In this document: positions 38,049 to 45,881 of the stretch, one piece after another
Position numbering within the stretch: position 1 is the stretch's first letter
Layout of the letters: each line of letters opens with the position of its first letter
Source of the DNA: Amycolatopsis alkalitolerans
Lineage (GTDB): Bacteria > Actinomycetota > Actinomycetes > Mycobacteriales > Pseudonocardiaceae
Assembly (NCBI RefSeq): GCF_006152065.1
Contig: NZ_VDFW01000001.1
Location: 310,001-374,000 of the forward strand
Direction of reading: 5' to 3'
Length of the DNA: 64,000 nt
Program-made: the position numbers and the translations under genes
Notes under the pieces: model-generated
Seen by the model: only the letters and a program-made list of their open reading frames with translations
What the model was told of the DNA's origin: nothing
Database searches by the model: none

Positions 38049-38546
38049 TCACCACGGGTTGTTCTCGTCCTCGTCCCCCTCGGACGGGTCCGCCCGGTGC
38101 TTCGGCTCGTCCGGAACCGGCGCGGCGCCGTCGGTTTCCTCGTCCTCGTCCGGGCTGGGGAAGCGATCGCGCAGGTTGTCCACCAGCAGCGACCGCGTCT
38201 GCGGATCCTCTTCGCCGATCTCCTCGGTCATCACCTCGGCCACCCGCTCCGCGATCCCCGACTGCGCGCGCCGCATCGTCGTCAGGATCTGCGCGGACAG
38301 CTCGTCGAGCGGCATGCTCCGGGCCCGGCCGGACAGGTTCAGATCCGTGACGCTGCCGTCGGCCCGGACCGTGACCTGCACCGAACCGTCCCGGTTGGTG
38401 GAGCTCAGCCGGATCTCTTCGGTGCGCTCCTGCGCCGCCTTGTAGCGCTCGGCCTTCCGCGCGAAGCCTTCGGCCCACGCGTCGATCCGTGCGGCCGCTT
38501 CCTCGGGGTTGCCCATCAGGTCGCCGAGCCCGTTCGCGGCGGTCAT
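38049..38546 (-). CDS. YbaB/EbfC-family protein of a type VII secretion locus
   Basis: A 165-residue protein. RLSSTNRDGSVQVTVRADGSVTDLNLSGRA (about residues 46-75) is the core of the YbaB/EbfC fold, a small DNA-binding dimer. Coiled-coil sequence lies on both sides, with a long acidic C-terminus (EDEETDG and EGDEDENNP). In ESX loci the related EspL-like proteins stabilise or regulate other components. It is last in the operon and its start overlaps the previous stop by four bases. Confidence 0.85.
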   Translation of the reverse strand: MTAANGLGDLMGNPEEAAARIDAWAEGFARKAERYKAAQERTEEIRLSSTNRDGSVQVTVRADGSVTDLNLSGRARSMPLDELSAQILTTMRRAQSGIAERVAEVMTEEIGEEDPQTRSLLVDNLRDRFPSPDEDEETDGAAPVPDEPKHRADPSEGDEDENNPW

Positions 38547-38902
38547 TCGGCCACCGCCGTCCCGATCCGGCGCGCCATCCTGGTGGCGGTGGCGTCGGAC
38601 CGCAGTTGAGCCTCGAACGGCCGCGCGTTGCCCTTGTCCCGCTCGTCGTAGCTCGATGCCGCCGTACGCACGTTGCCCGCGGTGGTGCTCATCCCCTCGA
38701 CCGCCGACTTGAGTGTGTCCGTGGCGTCCTGCTGTGTCGTCGCGTTGACGATCGGCGGCAGGAACGAGCACAGCAGGCCGTAGGCCTCGCTGTCCATGAC
38801 GACCGTGCCGGCCGCGTTGACCGCGGTGTTCAGCCGGTCGCTCAACCCGTCGAGATGGCTCGCGTGCGTGCGGAGCTCGTCCGGCACCACTTCGAAGGAC
38901 AT
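38543..38902 (-). CDS. EspC-like/WXG100-related type VII secretion target
   Basis: A 119-residue helical protein: FEVVPDELRTHASHLDGLSDRLNTAVNAAG opens the first helix (about residues 3-33), a hydrophobic turn follows, then TDTLKSAVEGMSTTAGNVRTAA. Size and pattern fit the ESX-1 secretion-associated EspC family (PF10824). A canonical WxG is not present. The C-terminal 30 residues are basic. It probably heterodimerises with the PPE-like partner encoded just upstream and is exported by an ESX machine encoded elsewhere. Confidence 0.82.
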   Translation of the reverse strand: MSFEVVPDELRTHASHLDGLSDRLNTAVNAAGTVVMDSEAYGLLCSFLPPIVNATTQQDATDTLKSAVEGMSTTAGNVRTAASSYDERDKGNARPFEAQLRSDATATRMARRIGTAVAE

Positions 38903-38910
38903 GACGCCCC

Positions 38911-40596
38911 CTACTTCTTCTTGGCCTGCTTGTTCTTCCAGTCACCGATGACCGGCGGGGCGACGACCTGCTCGGGCTCGAACAGGTCGGGTTCGCCTTC
39001 GAGGTAGTCGGCGTGCTTGTGTTCCTTGTCCTCGCCGCCCTTGCCGCCGCGGCCGGCACCCATGCCCGAGGCGCCCGGAGTACCGGCCTTGCCGGCCGTG
39101 CCCGCGGCACCACCACGTGCCCCGGCCGCCTCTTCCGCGGCAGCCGCCGACGCGCCGGAGCTTGTCCCGCCACCGAGCTTGCTGCCACCCCCGGCGCCGC
39201 CGCCGATCCCCTTCACGCCACCGGCTCCGCCGACGCCTTTGAGGCCGCTGGAACCGCCGAGCCCGCCCGCGCCGCCGAGGCCGGCGGCGGAGATCGGGTT
39301 GCCGGTGATCGGGTCTATCCCGGTGAGCGGCGGACCGCCACCGAGCCGGCTCGCGATGCTGTCGCCGTTGACCCCGCCGGAATAGCCGATCGTCGGCAGG
39401 TTCGGGGTGCCGCCGCCGGGGGCGGAGCTGATGCCGGTGCCGGTGTACGACGAAGGCAGAGTGCTGTCCGGCAGTGACGGGATCGAGCCCCCGCCGCCGG
39501 AGCCACCGGTCGTCGAGCCGGAGCCGGGTAGGTTCGGTATGTCCACGTTTCCGCCCGGAGAGCCGCTGGGCGAACCGTTCGGTGAGAACCCGCCACCGCC
39601 CAGGCCGGGCGCGCCCGCGCCGGCCGGCGTGTTGCCGGGGCTGCCCGCGCCACCCTGAGCCGGGATCTCGCCGGCGCCACCCGCCGCGGCGCCACTGCCG
39701 GCCATGAGCGGTCGCCTGCCGGTCCCGGATCCGGGGCCCGCCGAGCCGGTCGGCAGCGACGACGTACGCGCAGTGTCGCCCGCGAGCTTCGGCGGGGGCG
39801 GGAACGCCGGGGTGCCGGTCGCCTGCCCGATCGTCTGGTCGTACTGCGTCATGATCCGCGCGGCCTGCTGCCGTGCCGCCTGCTGCTGCCGCAGCGTGGT
39901 CTGATCGGCCTGCGCCTGCTGCGCGTACGTCATCGGGTCGGTGATCGTCTGCAGCCGGGCGTTCGCGGCCTGCGCGTCGAACTGCACGGGCGGGTTGGCC
40001 GCCATGTGGATCTGTGCCTCGTTGAGCGCCTGCGAGTGGATCTCCTGCTGGCGCCCGGTCAGCGTCGCGCCCGTGGCCGTGGTGCCGAGCCATTGCCCGA
40101 CGTCGGCCAGGTGCTTGCGGGCCGCGTCGCCACCGGCACCCTGCCAGTTCGACATGCTGTCGTTGATCGCCCCGGCGAGGTTTCGCTGATGCTCGGTGAG
40201 CTCGTTGCCCAGCCGGACCCATTCCTCGGAGGTGACGGCGACCGCGGCGGAGTCGGCGTCGTCGGTGATCGCGGACATCATCTGCGGATGGGTGGCGTTC
40301 TCCCACAGGGTGTGCGGCGCCGTCCCGTGGTCGCGCATCTCCAGCTCGTCGTGCAAGCCTTGGCGGGCGCTGGAGATCTTCTGCTCGTAGAGCCGCTGGA
40401 TCGCCTGGTTGCGTTCCTGCGGCGTGACCGCCTTGCCGAGCCAGCCCTTGGCGATCTCGTCGTCGATCTCCTTTGTCGCGTCGGCGCGGATCTCGTCACC
40501 CGAGGCGGCGGTGGAATCGACGGTGCCGATGTAGTAGGGCGAGTTCGGATCCTGCGTGACGTCGTCGACGGCGCTCCCCGGCGCGGACAGGTCCAC
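38911..40596 (-). CDS. Large PPE/WXG-like protein with Gly/Pro-rich C-terminus
   Basis: A GTG at 40596, after GGAGGAG, gives 561 residues. Residues 1-300 are helical and polar, with NWQGAGGDAARKHLADVGQW supplying a WxG-type hairpin. Residues 310-520 are low-complexity Gly/Pro/Ser/Ala (for example GGSGGGGSIPSLPDSTLP). A charged tail (GGKGGEDKEHKHADYLEGE then KNKQAKKK) ends it. The layout matches the large PPE-like proteins of Pseudonocardiales ESX accessory loci. It is probably surface-exposed or secreted. Confidence 0.8.
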   Translation of the reverse strand: MDLSAPGSAVDDVTQDPNSPYYIGTVDSTAASGDEIRADATKEIDDEIAKGWLGKAVTPQERNQAIQRLYEQKISSARQGLHDELEMRDHGTAPHTLWENATHPQMMSAITDDADSAAVAVTSEEWVRLGNELTEHQRNLAGAINDSMSNWQGAGGDAARKHLADVGQWLGTTATGATLTGRQQEIHSQALNEAQIHMAANPPVQFDAQAANARLQTITDPMTYAQQAQADQTTLRQQQAARQQAARIMTQYDQTIGQATGTPAFPPPPKLAGDTARTSSLPTGSAGPGSGTGRRPLMAGSGAAAGGAGEIPAQGGAGSPGNTPAGAGAPGLGGGGFSPNGSPSGSPGGNVDIPNLPGSGSTTGGSGGGGSIPSLPDSTLPSSYTGTGISSAPGGGTPNLPTIGYSGGVNGDSIASRLGGGPPLTGIDPITGNPISAAGLGGAGGLGGSSGLKGVGGAGGVKGIGGGAGGGSKLGGGTSSGASAAAAEEAAGARGGAAGTAGKAGTPGASGMGAGRGGKGGEDKEHKHADYLEGEPDLFEPEQVVAPPVIGDWKNKQAKKK

Positions 40597-40616
40597 GGTC
40601 GTTCTCCTCCGTATGC

Positions 40617-41039
40617 TCAGGGCTGCTCGACGGTGCCGGCCCGGCGCAGCGCGGTGCCCGAGTCGCCGTCCTGGGTCCGGTAGTTCGACTTGGCGAGGTT
40701 GATCGCCTCGATGTAGGTGGGCAGCTCGGCCTTCGCCTGCTGTAGCTGCGTGAGCAGCCCGCGCTCGTCGGTGGCGGTGTTGACCATCAGGTTCGACACC
40801 CACTTCGAGGTGGCCGTGGTGCTCATCTTGGGCGACTGCTGGAACTGCTGCAGCGCCGACCAGCGCGCCTCGAGCGAGTCGATGATGCCCTGCAGGGCCT
40901 GGATCATCCGGTCGCCGGTGGTCTCGTCCACGGCGAACCCGCGGTTGGCGGCCATTGTCTTCAGCTCGACCCCGCTGAGCAGGCGCTGGGCCGGCTGCGG
41001 CGCCTGGTCCACCTGGCGCGCCGATTCCTCTTCGCTCAT
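40617..41039 (-). CDS. ESX-locus helical protein
   Basis: A 140-residue, mostly helical protein: ETTGDRMIQALQGIIDSLEA, RWSALQQFQQSPKMSTT and KWVSNLMVNTATDERGLLTQ. It has no signal peptide. It lies between the EspG-like and PPE-like genes and is conserved in position in related loci, but has no firm family name. Its length and helical hairpin suggest a PE/WXG-like partner for the PPE-like protein (inference). Confidence 0.75.
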   Translation of the reverse strand: MSEEESARQVDQAPQPAQRLLSGVELKTMAANRGFAVDETTGDRMIQALQGIIDSLEARWSALQQFQQSPKMSTTATSKWVSNLMVNTATDERGLLTQLQQAKAELPTYIEAINLAKSNYRTQDGDSGTALRRAGTVEQP

Positions 41040-41058
41040 CCTGCGGTGCCTCCCGAAC

Positions 41059-41901
41059 TCAGTAGACGGCGGAAATCAAGCCGCGGAGGGCCTCGGCGAC
41101 GTCGGCGAACCCGGCTGGAACATACCGGGCGGTGATCGTGCCGGAACCCTCGGTCGTGGTCTGGACCAGGTAGCGGCCGGACTCGGTGTCGAGCCAGGTC
41201 ACCGGCGGCACCGGCCGGCGCTCGCCGTGGCGGCCGGTGCCGGTCGCGGTGAAGTAGCCGCCGCCGAGCCGCGGCTCGGCGAAGATCTCCTCGAGTCGTT
41301 CCTCGTCGGATTCGAGGCGGCGCGGCGCCGGACTGCGCGCCCGCACCAGGCTGCCGACTTCGAGGCTCTCGAAGGCCTCGGTCTCCTCCTCGTCGAACTC
41401 CTTCTCGGCCTGGCGCAGTGCGGCCATCGCCGAACGCGGCCGGTCCTCGCGGTGTGAAATGCTCAGTGGGCCACCGGGCGCGGCGTTCGTGCCCGGCAGC
41501 GCACCGGCGACCGTGCGGACGAGTTCCTCGTCGGGCATGAGCGAGAACCGCAGCGTGTCCTCACCGCCGGCCTGGCTGATCACGACCGCTTGCGCGCCGT
41601 CGGTCGCGGCGAACACGGCGAGTTCGCCGAACTCGACGTCCGTGCCGGTCGCCGTCACCGAAACCCGGTGCACGCCCCAGAGTTCGAACGCAAGCCGCAC
41701 GTTGCGGTTCAGTTCGCCGTGGACGGACAGCCGCCGCTCCTCGAGGTCGTGGTAGACCCGCCGCGCCAGCTTGGCGAAGCGGACCGGGTCCACGGTCGTA
41801 TTGCCGATGCGCAGCGGGAAGACGCGGACATCCACGTCCATCGCGCGCCCGACGACGACGGCCTCCACGCTGCCGAGCGTGAAGTCGAACCGAGACACCA
41901 T
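41059..41901 (-). CDS. EspG-family ESX secretion chaperone
   Basis: A 280-residue protein. FTLGSVEAVVVGRAMDVDVRVFPLRI, a central beta-rich region with LAFELWGVHRVSVTATG, and the C-terminal FADVAEALRGLISAVY fit PF14011 (EspG), the cytosolic chaperone that binds PE-PPE pairs and keeps them soluble. It is the first gene of the five-gene minus-strand operon. It implies the PPE-like product is a type VII substrate. No ecc core genes occur in this window. Confidence 0.87.
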   Translation of the reverse strand: MVSRFDFTLGSVEAVVVGRAMDVDVRVFPLRIGNTTVDPVRFAKLARRVYHDLEERRLSVHGELNRNVRLAFELWGVHRVSVTATGTDVEFGELAVFAATDGAQAVVISQAGGEDTLRFSLMPDEELVRTVAGALPGTNAAPGGPLSISHREDRPRSAMAALRQAEKEFDEEETEAFESLEVGSLVRARSPAPRRLESDEERLEEIFAEPRLGGGYFTATGTGRHGERRPVPPVTWLDTESGRYLVQTTTEGSGTITARYVPAGFADVAEALRGLISAVY

Positions 41902-42306
41902 CGACGCTTACGCCACCTTTCCTGGCCGGCCTGGACAGAACACCGGCCCACTCCGGGAAGTGAACCGGTGACGATGAGTGTGGACTGTTCGTTGTTCAGT
42001 CTCCGCGCGTGGGTGACCGATGTCGAGTGGTCCCCGGTCCCGGAGACGGTGATCACAACGCGGCATCGGTCGTGCACACCGCAGATTTTGACGGGACAGC
42101 ACGGTTCCGGGTTCACACCTGCCGGTGAGGTTGCCCGAAGGTCGCCGGGATCCGGGGCGAACGGGCAGTAAGTCAACTGGTCAATCTGTGAATCATCTTG
42201 TCTTCTTGATCAACTAGTTTTCGGGACAAGCGACCGAAAGTCCTCACTTGCTTCCAACCGATGTAGTTAATACATTGACTAAATCGACTGCGAGGAGGCG
42301 AGAGCC
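41902..42306. promoter_or_regulatory. Divergent promoter region of espG-like and hmgA genes with candidate operators
   Basis: No gene is seen in these 405 bp. The part next to hmgA is AT-richer and holds TTGATCAA (42206-42213) and the near-palindrome TAGTTAATACATTGACTA (42264-42281, eight of nine pairs match). The latter is 25 bases before the hmgA start and is a good candidate site for an HmgR/MarR/IclR-type regulator. Confidence 0.5.
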
Positions 42307-43491
42307 ATGGCGTACTACCGCCAGGTGGGGCAGGTGCCGCCGAAACGGCACACGCAGCACCGCGCGCCCGAGGGCGCCTTGTACTACGAGGAACTGATGG
42401 GCGAGGAAGGCTTCTCCAGCGACTCGTCCCTGCTCTACCACCGCCACATCCCGTCGGCGATCCTGGACTCGGCGCCGTGGCGGCTGCCGGACCAGACCAC
42501 TGCCGTCAACCATCCGCTCAAGCCCCGGCATCTGAAGCTGCACGAGCTGTTCTCCGGTGAGGAATGGAAGCGACACGACATCGTGACCGGCCGGCGGCTC
42601 GTGCTCGGCAACGGTGACGTCCGGATTTCCTATGTCGCGGCAGGCGAAGCGTCGGCGCTGTACCGGAACGCGGTCGGTGACGAGTGCGTGTACGTCGAGG
42701 AGGGCGAGGGCGTCGTCGAGACGGTGTTCGGCGCGCTCCCGTTTCGCCAGGGCGACTACGTGATCCTGCCGCGCGCCACCACGCACCGATGGGTGCCGCA
42801 CGGGCTGGTGCGCGCGTACGCGATCGAGGCCAACTCGCACGTCACTCCCGCGCGCCGGTACCTGTCGAGGTTCGGGCAACTGCTGGAGCATTCGCCGTTC
42901 TGCGAACGCGACCTGCACGGGCCGGCCGAACCGCTGGCGACCGAGGGCGCGGACGTCGAGGTGCTGGTCAAACACCGTGGCCGCACGGGCATCGTGGGCA
43001 CCCGGTTCGTCTGCCCGCGGCACCCGTTCGACGTCGTGGGCTGGGACGGCTGCCTGTACCCGTACACGTTCAACATCGCCGACTTCGAGCCGATCACCGG
43101 GCGCGTGCACCAGCCGCCGCCCGCGCACCAGGTGTTCGAGGGCGAGGGCTTCGTCATCTGCAATTTCGTGCCCCGCAAGGTGGACTACCACCCGCTGGCC
43201 GTGCCGGTGCCCTACTACCACTCCAATGTGGACTCCGACGAGGTGATGTTCTACTGCGGCGGGGACTACGCGGCGCGCAAGGGATCCGGGATCGGGCCGG
43301 GCTCGGTCTCCCTGCACCCGGGCGGGCACGCGCACGGGCCGCAGCCGGGGGCGTACGAGCGCAGCATCGGGGCCGAGTTCTTCGACGAACTGGCCGTCAT
43401 GGTCGACACCTTCCGCCCGCTGGAAGTGGGCGAGGGCGGCGCCGCGGCCGAGGATCCCGGCTACGCCTGGACGTGGGCCCGCGAAGGGTGA
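42307..43491 (+). CDS. hmgA: Homogentisate 1,2-dioxygenase
   Basis: A 394-residue cupin-fold iron enzyme that opens the ring of homogentisate to maleylacetoacetate in tyrosine and phenylalanine breakdown. Diagnostic stretches are GDYVILPRATTHRWVPHG, RHPFDVVGWDGCLYPYTFNI, VPYYHSNVDSDEVMFYCGGDY (about residues 305-325) and SVSLHPGGHAHGPQPGAYE, supplying the His/Glu iron ligands. GAGGAGG precedes the ATG. The rest of the pathway (fumarylacetoacetase, isomerase) is not in the window, so it is a single-gene unit ending at a hairpin. Confidence 0.95.
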   Translation: MAYYRQVGQVPPKRHTQHRAPEGALYYEELMGEEGFSSDSSLLYHRHIPSAILDSAPWRLPDQTTAVNHPLKPRHLKLHELFSGEEWKRHDIVTGRRLVLGNGDVRISYVAAGEASALYRNAVGDECVYVEEGEGVVETVFGALPFRQGDYVILPRATTHRWVPHGLVRAYAIEANSHVTPARRYLSRFGQLLEHSPFCERDLHGPAEPLATEGADVEVLVKHRGRTGIVGTRFVCPRHPFDVVGWDGCLYPYTFNIADFEPITGRVHQPPPAHQVFEGEGFVICNFVPRKVDYHPLAVPVPYYHSNVDSDEVMFYCGGDYAARKGSGIGPGSVSLHPGGHAHGPQPGAYERSIGAEFFDELAVMVDTFRPLEVGEGGAAAEDPGYAWTWAREG

Positions 43492-43499
43492 CCGGGCCA

Positions 43500-43521
43500 C
43501 CGCGGCGAGGCATCGCCGCGG
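43500..43521 (+). terminator. Hairpin after hmgA
   Basis: CCGCGGCGA (43500-43508) pairs perfectly with TCGCCGCGG (43513-43521) around GGCA, nine bases beyond the hmgA stop. Confidence 0.6.
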
Positions 43522-43579
43522 GAACCCAGGCTGCCTTGTGGATCCGCTGAACGCCTAGTGTGTCGTGATCTCGTTGTTG

Positions 43580-43745
43580 TTACGCGCGGGTGTGTTTGCT
43601 TGCCAGGGCACTGAGTTGGCCCCTAGCGTCACCGAGTTGGCCGACCGCCCTCGCCGAGAGCAAACTCAGCAACCGGACCAGCCAACTCGGCGCCGCAGCG
43701 GGCAAACTCACCGACGCTGCGGGCAAACACGGCAACGTAAACCGG
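43580..43745. repeat. Degenerate repeats built on GAGTTGGC / GCAAACTC
   Basis: Short related units recur every 15-30 bases: GTTTGCTTG, ACTGAGTTGGC, ACCGAGTTGGC, GCAAACTCAGC, GCCAACTCGG, GGGCAAACTCACC and GGGCAAACACGG. They appear in both orientations with GC spacers. It looks like an intergenic repetitive (REP-like) element, with no coding bias. Confidence 0.55.
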
Positions 43746-43761
43746 ACAGGATCACCCGACA

Positions 43762-44538
43762 CTAGCCCTGGGGAACGGCCACCCGCTCGTCCCGCGGACG
43801 CCGACCCGGTGCCGGGGCCAGCAGGACCGCGCAGATGGGCACCGCGAGCGCCACCGCGGCCAGGACGAACACCGGGAACAGGAAGGAGAACACCTCGACG
43901 CCGGACGGGTCGGGCGCTGAGATGTCCAGATGCACCCGCATGGCCGCCATCCCGGTGTAGTGCATGCCCGTCACGGCGACCCCGGCGACCAGGCCCGCCG
44001 CGAGCCGGTGCAGCGGTTTGTCGGCCGCGACGGTGAACCACAGCGCGGCCGTCGCGGCGACGACGGCGATCGCGACCGACAGCGCGACCAGCCCGGCGTC
44101 GTATCCGATCGTGCCCTTGATCTCCAGCGCCCACATGCCGGTGTAGTGCATGAGGTTCACCGCGCCGCCGGTGACGAGCCCGCTCGCGAACAGCCGCCAC
44201 CAGCTGAACCGCGCCCCCACGCCGAACAGCAGCAGCCCCCCGAACGCCGCCGCCACCGCCAGCACCGCCGACAGGACCGTCCACCGCACGTCGTAGCGCA
44301 CCGGCAGGCCCGGAGTTTCGAAACCGAGCATCGCGACGAAGTGCATGAGCCAGATACCGACCCCGCCGAGCGACAGGGAAGCCAGGCCGAGCCAGCCGAG
44401 CCGGCTGCGCGTGTCCGCCGCGTGGCGCGCGTGCAGCGTGCACGCGAGGCCGAGGGTGCAGCCCACCGCCGAGGTGAGGTAGGCGAGCACCACGAGCCAG
44501 CCACCCAGCGCGAAGTGCTCGACCTGATTCATGTTCAC
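43762..44538 (-). CDS. MHYT-domain integral membrane sensor
   Basis: A 258-residue protein with seven hydrophobic helices. The MHYT motif occurs three times at helix ends: LMHFVAM, LMHYTGM and GMHYTGMAAM. The family is thought to bind copper through Met/His and to sense O2, CO or NO. Usual fusions to GGDEF or kinase domains are absent, so this is a stand-alone sensor with a short cytosolic tail (PAPGRRPRDERV). It starts 15 bases after cvnD, so it is probably the fifth gene of that operon and may feed the conservon. Confidence 0.88.
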   Translation of the reverse strand: MNMNQVEHFALGGWLVVLAYLTSAVGCTLGLACTLHARHAADTRSRLGWLGLASLSLGGVGIWLMHFVAMLGFETPGLPVRYDVRWTVLSAVLAVAAAFGGLLLFGVGARFSWWRLFASGLVTGGAVNLMHYTGMWALEIKGTIGYDAGLVALSVAIAVVAATAALWFTVAADKPLHRLAAGLVAGVAVTGMHYTGMAAMRVHLDISAPDPSGVEVFSFLFPVFVLAAVALAVPICAVLLAPAPGRRPRDERVAVPQG

Positions 44539-44553
44539 CGGGCCTCCCAGCGC

Positions 44554-45135
44554 CTATCTCGCGGCACTCAACCGCGCCATCGCGTGTTCCGTGGCCGCGA
44601 TGAGCGCGTGCTTGGTCGATTCAGTCGAGCGCGCGTCACACGTGATGACCGGGACGGCCTGGCTCACCGCGAGCGCGGTCCGCACGTCCTGGGTCGAGTG
44701 CCGCTGCACGTTGTCGAACTTGTTGATCGCGATGACGAACGGCAGCCGGCGCGATTCGAAGAAGTCGATCGCCGCGAAGCTGTCCGCGAGCCGGCGGGTG
44801 TCGACCAGCACCACGGCCCCGATCGCGCCGCGCACCAGGTCGTCCCACATGAACCAGAACCGGTGCTGACCTGGCGTGCCGAACAGGTACAGCACCAGGT
44901 CCTCGGCGAGGGTGATCCGGCCGAAGTCCATCGCGACCGTGGTGGAGGTCTTGTCGGGCACCTCGGTCAGCTCGTCGATCCCGGTCGAGGCGACGGTCAT
45001 CACGGCCTCGGTGCGCAGCGGGTCGATCTCCGAAAGCGCACCGACGAAGGTGGTCTTGCCGACGCCGAAGCCGCCCGCGACGATGATCTTCGCCGAGGTG
45101 ACCCCCGAAGCCTGGTCATAGTGTGCGTAGTCCAC
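44554..45135 (-). CDS. cvnD: Conservon small GTPase
   Basis: A GTG start gives a 193-residue protein. GGFGVGKTTFVG (about residues 21-32) is the P-loop. DFGRITLAEDLVLYLFGTPGQHRF covers switch II (about residues 70-93), and INKFDN is the base-specificity motif (NKxD). These match CvnD, a Rab/MglA-like GTPase that completes the GPCR-like conservon complex at the membrane. The start lies inside the end of cvnC (20-base overlap). Confidence 0.93.
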   Translation of the reverse strand: MDYAHYDQASGVTSAKIIVAGGFGVGKTTFVGALSEIDPLRTEAVMTVASTGIDELTEVPDKTSTTVAMDFGRITLAEDLVLYLFGTPGQHRFWFMWDDLVRGAIGAVVLVDTRRLADSFAAIDFFESRRLPFVIAINKFDNVQRHSTQDVRTALAVSQAVPVITCDARSTESTKHALIAATEHAMARLSAAR

Positions 45136-45472
45136 TGAGGACCCTTTCCAGCAGGTCGTGTCGTTCGTCCCAGGACGCGTTGTCGGAAAGAGTGTCCCGC
45201 ACGACGACCCAGCCGGAACCCACCAGATCCGCCACAAGCACCCGCGCCACCTGGAGCGGCACCTGAAGATACGCCGCGACCTCGGCCAATGACAGTGGGT
45301 GCAGGCACAGTTGCGTCACCATGGACTGCGGGCTCGCCCGGTTGAACGGCACCGACCGGCCCTCGAGCGTCGTCTCGACGAGGGCTTCGATGGCGAGCTC
45401 GACGGCGGGCCGGGTCCGGCCCTCGGTCCACGCGTAGGGGCGCGCCAGCGATGGCGGCCCCGGGTCATGCAC
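45116..45472 (-). CDS. cvnC: Conservon DUF742 protein
   Basis: A 118-residue protein of the DUF742 family: [20 protein letters not shown], then a winged-helix-like region [24 protein letters not shown] and a basic tail. CvnC proteins bridge the roadblock and GTPase subunits. It overlaps cvnB by eight bases and cvnD by 20, so all are coupled. Confidence 0.92.
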   Translation of the reverse strand: MHDPGPPSLARPYAWTEGRTRPAVELAIEALVETTLEGRSVPFNRASPQSMVTQLCLHPLSLAEVAAYLQVPLQVARVLVADLVGSGWVVVRDTLSDNASWDERHDLLERVLSGLRTL

Positions 45473-45881
45473 GGTCCGCCCCGCCGGGTGCCCGCGGCGG
45501 GGTGTCCACCATCTTGCCGACCCGGTCGACCAGCAGCGTCATCTCGTAGCCGACCAGTCCGATGTCGCAGCCGGGGCTCGCGAGCACCACGAGGTTCGAG
45601 CCGTCGCCGACGCTCATCAGGAGCAGGAACCCGTCCTCCATCTCGATCACCGACTGGACGACCCGGCCCGCGGTGAACAGCTCCGCGGTGCCCAGCGCGA
45701 GACTCGAGAGGCCCGAAGCGATCGCGGACAACTGGTCGGCGCGGTCTCGCGGCAGGCTCTGCGAAGCGGCCACGAGCAGCCCGTCGGCGGAAACCAGCGC
45801 GGCGTGCGCGACCCCGGCGACCTCCTCGGTGAACGCGGAGACCAGCCAGTTCCGGGAGGGGGCGGTCGATGAATGCGTCAC
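45465..45881 (-). CDS. cvnB: Conservon roadblock/LC7 protein
   Basis: A 138-residue roadblock/LC7 domain: [49 protein letters not shown] and [20 protein letters not shown] (quoted in part). Such proteins act as GTPase-activating or scaffold partners, here for CvnD. The start overlaps the end of cvnA by four bases (ATGA). Confidence 0.93.
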   Translation of the reverse strand: MTHSSTAPSRNWLVSAFTEEVAGVAHAALVSADGLLVAASQSLPRDRADQLSAIASGLSSLALGTAELFTAGRVVQSVIEMEDGFLLLMSVGDGSNLVVLASPGCDIGLVGYEMTLLVDRVGKMVDTPPRAPGGADRA

